Both the position numbers and the translations under genes were made by a program. The notes beneath the pieces are model-generated. The model searched no databases. It had not been told where the DNA came from and was given only the letters and a program-made list of their open reading frames with translations. Of a stretch of DNA of 64,000 bases, positions 59,801 through 64,000 are shown piece after piece; position 1 is the stretch's first letter; every line of letters begins with the position of its first letter. Source of the stretch: Aurantiochytrium sp. KH105 (Eukaryota > Sar > Bigyra > Thraustochytrida > Thraustochytriidae); contig BGKB01000139.1 of NCBI GenBank assembly GCA_003116975.1, positions 68,376 through 132,375 on the forward strand. The letters run 5' to 3'.

Positions 59801-60794
59801 TGCACTGGTTTTCTCCTGCAAAAGCCTGCATCAAGGCCTCGCCGCAGGGCACAATCTCGACGCGATCCCTTTCACCGCCCACGTGCAAGATCGAGGCCCT
59901 GCCCACACCAATGCCCATTTTTACAGAGAATTCAACGCCATCTGCAAGTTCTGCGCCGTGCAACTCCTCTTGTAGCTGAAGGGCGGCTTGGGTGGCTTTC
60001 AGAGCCATGAGCCTGCGGTCGAGTTTACCATTGCGGTCGTGCTCCGCTTGCCAAAAGATGATCATGGCGTCTCCTGCGAATTTCAGAATATCGCCTCCTC
60101 CTTTGCTGAGAAGCTTGTTGATGCGCTCAAAATATCTGTTCAAAAAGAATCCAAGCTTTTCGGACCCGACACTGCCCTCCTCGCTAAGACGTTCGGTAAG
60201 TTTGGTGAAGCCGCTCACGTCGAGGAAGATGGCCACGGTTTCGAGTTCTTGGTTGAAAGGAGTGAGGTCCCAATCACAATCTACTTCATGAAGCATGCGT
60301 TGCACAAAGTCTACCAGGTGCACAGCTGCGAACTCTTGTACGATGCGAGCGCCCATGCGAGGTTCGGAGGTGGTCTCGCTTTCCGTGCTTTGCATGAGCG
60401 CGGAGCGTCTCCTGGTCAATGTCCGGCTCTTCGTGGCCGGCGTTGGCGCGTATGCGACCGGCACGGTGACATCTCCGCTAGGAGCGCCTGCCGAAGCCTC
60501 TTCCTCCTCCTCCTCCTCCTCCTCCTCCTCTTCACTGATTCCCCCATCGTTTGAAGCCATCGAGGACGATGTGCTTCTTCGCTCCCTTGGCTGCCGAGGC
60601 GTGTTACCATCCTCAACCAGGTAGGACTCGCGTTTTTCCTGCTCGCCGCCGCCTCCTTCTCCTCCTGCTGCTTCCGACGAAGTCGTCGCGTGCGAGCCGC
60701 CCGCGCTCCCTGGCGGGGCGTCCGTCGCCTTCGCGTCGCCTGGCCCGCCGCCCGCGCTGCGCCGGGTCGTCGCTCCCGGCGAGGCGGCCTCCAT
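53844..60794 (-). CDS. Soluble adenylyl cyclase (ADCY10-like) fused to cyclic-nucleotide phosphodiesterase
   Basis: 2316 residues, one exon; first ATG at 60794. Acidic, Ser-rich N-terminus, then tandem class III cyclase domains matching soluble adenylyl cyclase. C1 (about 180-330) has metal ligands Asp192 (FLDVSGFT) and Asp242 (GGDILKFAGDA). C2 (about 385-600) has Lys458 (VNKFIV) and Thr529 (KEYTLLG), the Lys/Thr pair expected for ATP selection. A STAND-like region follows (about 680-1200), with a Walker-B-like strand SLVLTIEDAHN but no clear P-loop. After a long Ser-rich linker a PDE domain occupies about 1790-2190: HNSTHAADV (His1873, His1877), VHDIGHPG (His1972, Asp1973), KCADVSN (Asp2106) and the invariant Gln2154. 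No membrane segments. It should both make and hydrolyse cAMP. Synthesis and hydrolysis are inferred from intact residues. Confidence 0.95.
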   Translation of the reverse strand: MEAASPGATTRRSAGGGPGDAKATDAPPGSAGGSHATTSSEAAGGEGGGGEQEKRESYLVEDGNTPRQPRERRSTSSSMASNDGGISEEEEEEEEEEEEASAGAPSGDVTVPVAYAPTPATKSRTLTRRRSALMQSTESETTSEPRMGARIVQEFAAVHLVDFVQRMLHEVDCDWDLTPFNQELETVAIFLDVSGFTKLTERLSEEGSVGSEKLGFFLNRYFERINKLLSKGGGDILKFAGDAMIIFWQAEHDRNGKLDRRLMALKATQAALQLQEELHGAELADGVEFSVKMGIGVGRASILHVGGERDRVEIVPCGEALMQAFAGENQCSPGQTIVSPEVWALVSDSFSGTKLKSGSTAVNSNTKRVRNISIKRPLLSSSHEIKQLQRYVPASIIPFLQTHLSWMTEVREVTTIFVNLGLDPHDLVATTPKRLQRVQDIFRGVQREAYRVEASVNKFIVDDKGTTVLVALGLPPLSNLADPARGVAFALRIVRVLRGLDPRGKRYIGVTTGTALCGPVGSGSRKEYTLLGDSVNVSARLMQAAKDPHANLCKSVGYIGNIICDESTRNACKELVHDFVFHPVGEIMLKGKTHATCCFQPGWAALHNERALLRRISSSQKLARELPPVAETWRLRYIDVLFAVDNFFNSDGKHPAAATMFCTNAAEARETMDLTCMQLWEDRNAEPYYVLNDEIVSIMELHNDFRLPTMGVPLTFSSRNSSNRSMHGSSRSSQGSGRAFNAAAKGFQGGSGRAHYSSGRSSPGSGRGMQAPKWIQHLTRQLSHTLLLRTNAFLGDSLLQGAPVWRRILQGVVALAKVREVAVDDSVLAHPCFSTWPMAYAAATFQPDETEYSFSDDDFDQVIDAISALLQTMVAANFSLVLTIEDAHNMPPMDWKFTRRILEHMLSHQRDRHTRPAYQANMEVVHGQNNAEKEDMGTKLEGANSIVSAQSSNKSLSGVSGADSMERKASQRDSSHARRRSSIFQRAIPFSGVFLLVSLIPPHSVARRPKSAGLEESYVGFVQSMQTIVVEHQPLTLLEANALILSHFQVTQVSAGLTKTLYRIIGGNRDRLIACLDALCAAGFVEGLASQGNPNVKGTVLRRSSSGIRLTAKRPSQNMILPEEKVRLVPMSFKQRLHALSICSDCCNTRWEAQILDRLSVAEKIVLRCASILANGLGPFGLHFDLGMLVAIYPFKEVDPDVTIMPSVEASKGKKPPSVAVDEGVLFKLETRLQRLLQIGVIKEVHRPLYTEENASAALRHEDHCPHFRVDSSAGDTFESRRGRERCFSFCDVIMRRKVYREMLLAHRKRLHQTVIQVLETWKQSLRRQSVSENAKDPTHLQVQAMILFHMIGAKQLQGAHDLYHDALKNALEIRLPPVRLDGENTVQSPSSTESMKRKKSSMPRLHQSSREASSESKSQLWASVRRRPSSMLGDVLAQSFQGSTRRDSGSMSSGREPFQRGLPMKDANTQLFVETLRSIRQATRKTSILRAQSIRSTLNVNEAAPNNNNNDAILLDMQQHGQDSMQTKGNQQHRKAMPETSGQVHYHEQFLGGQKEGMQKGDVRGIEGNRWWTQMMRSCLLWPSCKCMRAPIHQEEETAHAKTARPKSGLMRGPSALVLGRMPSMNIVFSKTGNDQDKEWDECLENAPMESTSRENLVAFLRQNPDVEQAEKQNQHVKSSGSDRQNETQRNSNSSVGLRMRGMRWSIKTRSSNSSKVQAATTPQQAAQKGNPPMSRAASADSHLENRRKSSSFKLRIVRNTQSAEDRKRRRVSSDTVKHALFIYSDPIAVETWSRRMNFQERDALSALALQLDAWSFDIFSFERVACGTPLHMMLRLLFLKHGFYELFEFNISMVDRFAQEVERLYPANPYHNSTHAADVVQACHVFLLQLHQRKLVLRSDGEEAEVQTSSSAQDFLSASMTGMPLTNEDEDGSDDSQMGTLSARRSARDSDSPEFSKLDRLAMLLAAAVHDIGHPGVNASFLKATENALCEQFADPVLENFHAATARPLIEALLEGELDQVRTTIQPLVTRLVLSTSVENHTTFVDKLNRRMDLLASASAHASDLQHSRCSLSTASSSPSLSDLVDMDKDAGAMMMELIIKCADVSNCARELPTYKLWVTRISEEFIGQTELERHVGVPVTTFMASFDPQMQLGFINNIAFPLFDVLARLCPEATEQRDYVMTNYSFYQKGKDTSAPGVLRTPPQSDASTQRLLQNQLMNSSSKDSKYSSETLKQSFSKINMVSSTMSRSNTASMKVRPQPRLGSTTSRSASVIFTSERVITEMSHAKSYDRLSSSLPGAVIEEEEGVSHEQAM
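60501..60533. repeat. (CTC)n coding a poly-Glu run
   Basis: Triplet run inside the cyclase-PDE gene, giving about 12 consecutive Glu in the N-terminal disordered segment. Confidence 0.95.
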
Positions 60795-62828
60795 GGCGAG
60801 GCGCGCACTACGTTTTGCGAACACCGCGCTCGGACCAAGGCTGCTACTTGTCAATGTTCGCGGCGACAAACCCGCGCGCGTGCCCTGCTCGGCCGCCCTT
60901 AGATCCGGTGCCCACGAATACACCGAGCCGAGCCAAGGTCGGCCGTGGCATACATACGTCCGTTAGCGGCAAGGAGTCTTCTAGCCTAGCTTCGTCTCGC
61001 GCTGCCCCGTCACCGACCCCGCCGTCGTCGCCTACCTCATGCGCACGCTACGGTAGGAAAAATAGAAGGAGGCGGAGGAGGAGTACACACCGTTTCACCA
61101 CACCTATGCTGGTTGTCTGTCCTCTGCGGCGAGGAAAGAGGCGTTGAGATCGCCATCGCAGAGGCACTGCACTGCTCTTCGATGCACTGCGTAGGCTCTA
61201 CAGTGTCGACTAGGCGCGGAGGCTAGGCCTGTCTAGGCTTGGCCCCGCCCGAGGATGGGCCGCCAAGAGCAAGCAATAGCTTTCTTGACAAAAGAATTGC
61301 GTGGGGAAGCCAAGTGTACTACCTGGCTCGCAGTGCTACGGTGTAAAAGGTGGCACTGGACGCAAGAATGAACTAGCTAAAGGGGCAGCCAGACTTGGTT
61401 GCTCCATCTCTGCACCCCAGTCTCAATTCGTGCCACGCACCGCACACCACCCACCTTTCTCCAAGCGCTTTCGTTTGTCTTTTTTTTTTTTTTTACTAAG
61501 CCCGCAGAGGTCGAGAATGCAGCGGTCCGCTGTGTCGCGATTTTAAGGGGTTGATGAGCGGCAATTTCCGTGTCACGGTCGTGTGCTAGTGGGAGAGTGA
61601 AAGAGCCTCATTGTATATACAAAAAAAGGGATGGAGTGCAGAGTGTGTTATTACACACCCTATGGTACGGTGAAATAAGAGTTCTGTAAGGAGCGTAAAG
61701 CAGAAAGTAGAGCAAACACCATAGACCAAACACTAAACGGAAATCAAAGGCGGCAGTGTCCACGAGCTAGCCAGTCAGCCAGTCAGCCAGCCAGCCAGTG
61801 AGCCAGCCATTCATGCAAAGAAGGATCAGCTGAGACCAAACATGGCAACTGCTTCACCTGACATCCCGATCGCGCGAATGGTCAATAACACCGGACGAAC
61901 CAAGACAGAAGGAAGAGCAGCCCATCTTCACGCAAGATGACAGCAACAGAGAGTGACGACAATCTCTTGCTGCCGTTCGTGAGGAAGCTTTTCCAAACAG
62001 CATCACACTCACGTACGCCAGCGACTTCTTCTGGATACTATCTTCGCCCTGAACAGCGATCGATAAATCAACGCAAGGTGAACGACGGTGCGCGCGCCAA
62101 ACCCAAACGACCCCGAGATCTATACAGAGCTGGTTCAACTCAAGGCTAACATTTCAACATCATTTAGGACCACAGACACCTAGCTCTGGAGGGACGCTGA
62201 CGCAGATGCTCTCAACATGGCTCTCTTCTGGGCGACCTCAGCGAAGAGGCATTTGTGCTCGCTAACGCCAGGCCATGTGCAGGACCAGAACATCGCCGAT
62301 GCGGTTCTGGCAGAGATGTCGTCACGTCTGGATCGTTAGCTGTTCGCTGACAAATCTTTGCGCTCGACAATCGCCGCATTCATCCATCACGAGCTCAGTT
62401 TGTCTGGTTCACCTTGCTGAAGAAGTGCATGCACACCCATGGCTTTTGTTTGCGCTCTTTCTGTTTCATTTGCAGGGCTCCCGCATTGCTTTAGCTTGTC
62501 AGGTTCCCTCGTCCGTCGCTTGCTATACTTGTCGGGCTCCCTCGCCTCATGCAGGCAACACGACAAGCGAGTGATTACGAACGAGGGAGAGAACCCGATA
62601 AATCGTGTCATGTGCGCAACGCGCTCGACTGGGTTGCACTCAATGCGCGTGCTCTGCACAGCACGTGCGGACGGCCCTGGCCGGCAGCGAGCGCTACAAG
62701 CAAAACCAATGCACTCGAGCAGACCCCGAACTCGGTCAGTGCGAGCGGACACGGCGCAGAGGCCGTGCGCGCGCGCGCGTGGTCGTGAGGCGATCGATAC
62801 TCTGGATGGAAGGAAGGAGAAAGGAAAC
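60795..62828. other. Divergent intergenic region, cyclase-PDE to PD-(D/E)XK gene
   Basis: Head-to-head spacer of 2 kb. Contains CTAGG-type short repeats near 61195-61245, a poly-T run at about 61479-61493, a CAGC/CAGT repeat near 61770-61810, and a stretch at about 61980-62400 with coding-like pieces broken by stops (see findings). Near 62395-62605 the motif GGAACCYGAYAA recurs about four times, in both orientations. Confidence 0.5.
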
Positions 62829-64000
62829 ATGGCTGCAAGCGGGGATACGCCGGCGTTCACGCTGTACGACGCGCTCGTTCGCACGCCCATGGCGCACTCC
62901 GCTTTCACAGACGAAGTCGAAATATCGATCGGTCCAAACGGGGCCAGGGCAAATCGCGAAGATTTGGAAAGAAGCATGGCCGTATCAAGTTCTGAGAGTC
63001 AACTTCTCGGCGTTGAGCCCAGAAGGTTGGTTTTGTGGGATACCTTCGATGCTGATGTGGCTCCCGAGCCTACCGAGGCTGCCGTCTTTGCAAAACAAGT
63101 TTCTCCATTTCGCTTCGAAACCGCGAGGCGGCAACCAATCTCTATACTAATGAATGAGGCAGATGCCTCCCTTCATATGAACGACCATTTCATCAAAGAC
63201 TGTCGGTATATGTTTGCCAACCCGGACTTTGGCCTCGATGAGATGAGGGTAGCATTTCATTCTCACCCTGAGGAGATAGGTGCAAGACCTGATGCTCTGT
63301 GGTCAAGGTCTTTATATCCCGGAAATAGCGCGCCGTTGTCGCCGGGCTTGTTTGGCACCGAGTTTGGGGCGGGCGATAGAGTCATCTTGGCTCATGAGCA
63401 CAAGTCCCCTTTCAAGTTCCCTTACAAAGCAACGTTTGACGAGATGCTGAACGATGCGGTCGACTTCCTCGTGGATGAGGATCCACATTTTGATAAGAAC
63501 GAGGAATATTCTCGGCACGCCACGTGGATGATCGCCAACCGCCTCCATCAATACTATGCCGAACATGACCTCGTGGAGTTCTCTGAAAGTGTTTCCCGCG
63601 ACACCAGTCTTACAGATGGTAGGAAACACGACCTTCTCTACCCGATTCATCAGGTTTACGCATACATGTTGCGAACCTTTTGCCGCTTTGGTGTCCTCAG
63701 CACTACGAACATCACCTGGTTCCTGAAGTTAGAGCCGGACAACACGCTGAGAATCACCAAAGGTTACGACTGTACCGGCAACACCGAAGCTACGAATCCG
63801 AAGTACGCCTACTTCAGACTTCTTCTCAAGGCTTCGAAAGGTTCTCGTCTGACATTGGACAGCGCAAGCCTTGACAGTCTGGGACGAAATGCCAACCTTA
63901 ATGTTGCGGGGTCTCCGTGGAAAGCGGTTTTCGATCAGATTGTCGCAGCACGCACCGGTACAGACACCAGCATCGCTACCGCATCTGGCTCTGGAGCAGG
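62829..64000 (+). CDS. Protein with PD-(D/E)XK nuclease-like domain (Crinkler/FunK1-associated type), 3' end beyond window
   Basis: 390 codons from the ATG at 62829 to the window edge, no stop. Residues about 140-310 show a PD-(D/E)XK layout: Asp155 in ARPDALW, then Glu190-x-Lys192 in LAHEHKSPF, then a helix and strand HQVYAYMLRTFCRFGVLSTT followed by NITWFL. Fungal and oomycete relatives of this type often carry a protein kinase after the nuclease-like domain (FunK1 and some Crinkler families); whether one follows here lies outside the window. The frame is also open upstream to about 62418, with another ATG at 62439 opening a hydrophobic, signal-like stretch; that extension has poor codon character and is disfavoured. 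The nuclease reading rests on motif spacing alone. Codon use is less GC-rich than in neighbours. Confidence 0.7.
   Translation, partial: MAASGDTPAFTLYDALVRTPMAHSAFTDEVEISIGPNGARANREDLERSMAVSSSESQLLGVEPRRLVLWDTFDADVAPEPTEAAVFAKQVSPFRFETARRQPISILMNEADASLHMNDHFIKDCRYMFANPDFGLDEMRVAFHSHPEEIGARPDALWSRSLYPGNSAPLSPGLFGTEFGAGDRVILAHEHKSPFKFPYKATFDEMLNDAVDFLVDEDPHFDKNEEYSRHATWMIANRLHQYYAEHDLVEFSESVSRDTSLTDGRKHDLLYPIHQVYAYMLRTFCRFGVLSTTNITWFLKLEPDNTLRITKGYDCTGNTEATNPKYAYFRLLLKASKGSRLTLDSASLDSLGRNANLNVAGSPWKAVFDQIVAARTGTDTSIATASGSGA

Noticed and set aside
62439-62828. Upstream in-frame extension of the PD-(D/E)XK gene with a signal-like start
   Set aside because: The extra residues have repeat-derived, non-conserved character and cross the inverted GGAACCYGAYAA motifs; kept only as a possibility in the gene entry.

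Overview
The window looks like nuclear DNA of a GC-rich, intron-poor eukaryotic microbe. All evidence is eukaryotic: NEDD8-conjugating enzyme, ESCRT-III subunit, MyTH4-FERM myosin, SERCA pump, USP-type deubiquitinase, ferroportin. The standard code is used. Most proteins are encoded in one uninterrupted exon; only two genes show clear short GT-AG introns (148 and 106 bases). Coding DNA is G/C-rich at third positions, and intergenic DNA is full of triplet repeats, pyrimidine tracts and four-base tandem repeats. This gene content and style would fit a stramenopile such as a thraustochytrid (Labyrinthulomycetes). That placement is inference; no marker gene here proves it.

Layout, left to right. 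1-16 kb: ferroportin-like transporter (3' end off the window), DUSP/USP4-15-type ubiquitin hydrolase, a duplicated-repeat membrane protein, a coiled-coil protein with a possible TIR-like domain, UBC12 (two exons) and dUTPase. 16-29 kb: SERCA Ca2+ pump with a dilysine tail, SMP-30-like propeller, an unknown His-rich protein, a DEK_C-domain protein (two exons), an O-fucosyltransferase-family type II membrane protein and VPS24/CHMP3. 29-44 kb: a 980-residue RS/acidic protein with Tudor-like and ankyrin-like parts, a TMEM86/YhhN lysoplasmalogenase, an unknown protein, two tandem paralogous Golgi-type sulfotransferases and a small disordered protein. 44-64 kb: a 2094-residue MyTH4-FERM myosin, a COQ8-type atypical kinase, a 2316-residue fusion of soluble adenylyl cyclase with cyclic-nucleotide phosphodiesterase, and the 5' part of a gene with a PD-(D/E)XK-like domain (open at the right edge).

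Genes lie as divergent and convergent neighbours without operons. Head-to-head gaps are about 0.5-2.4 kb and tail-to-tail gaps about 0.2-0.8 kb. Functional links are loose: ubiquitin/NEDD8 (USP, UBC12), Ca2+/cAMP signalling (SERCA, cyclase-PDE), secretory-pathway glycan modification (O-fucosyltransferase family, sulfotransferases).

The strongest candidate for something new is the cyclase-phosphodiesterase fusion at 53844-60794. Both halves keep their visible catalytic residues, so one soluble polypeptide could make and destroy cAMP. Next are a ferroportin with about 20 histidines in a 100-residue loop, a myosin whose neck/tail is a roughly 700-residue helical repeat region, and the PD-(D/E)XK gene at the right edge.
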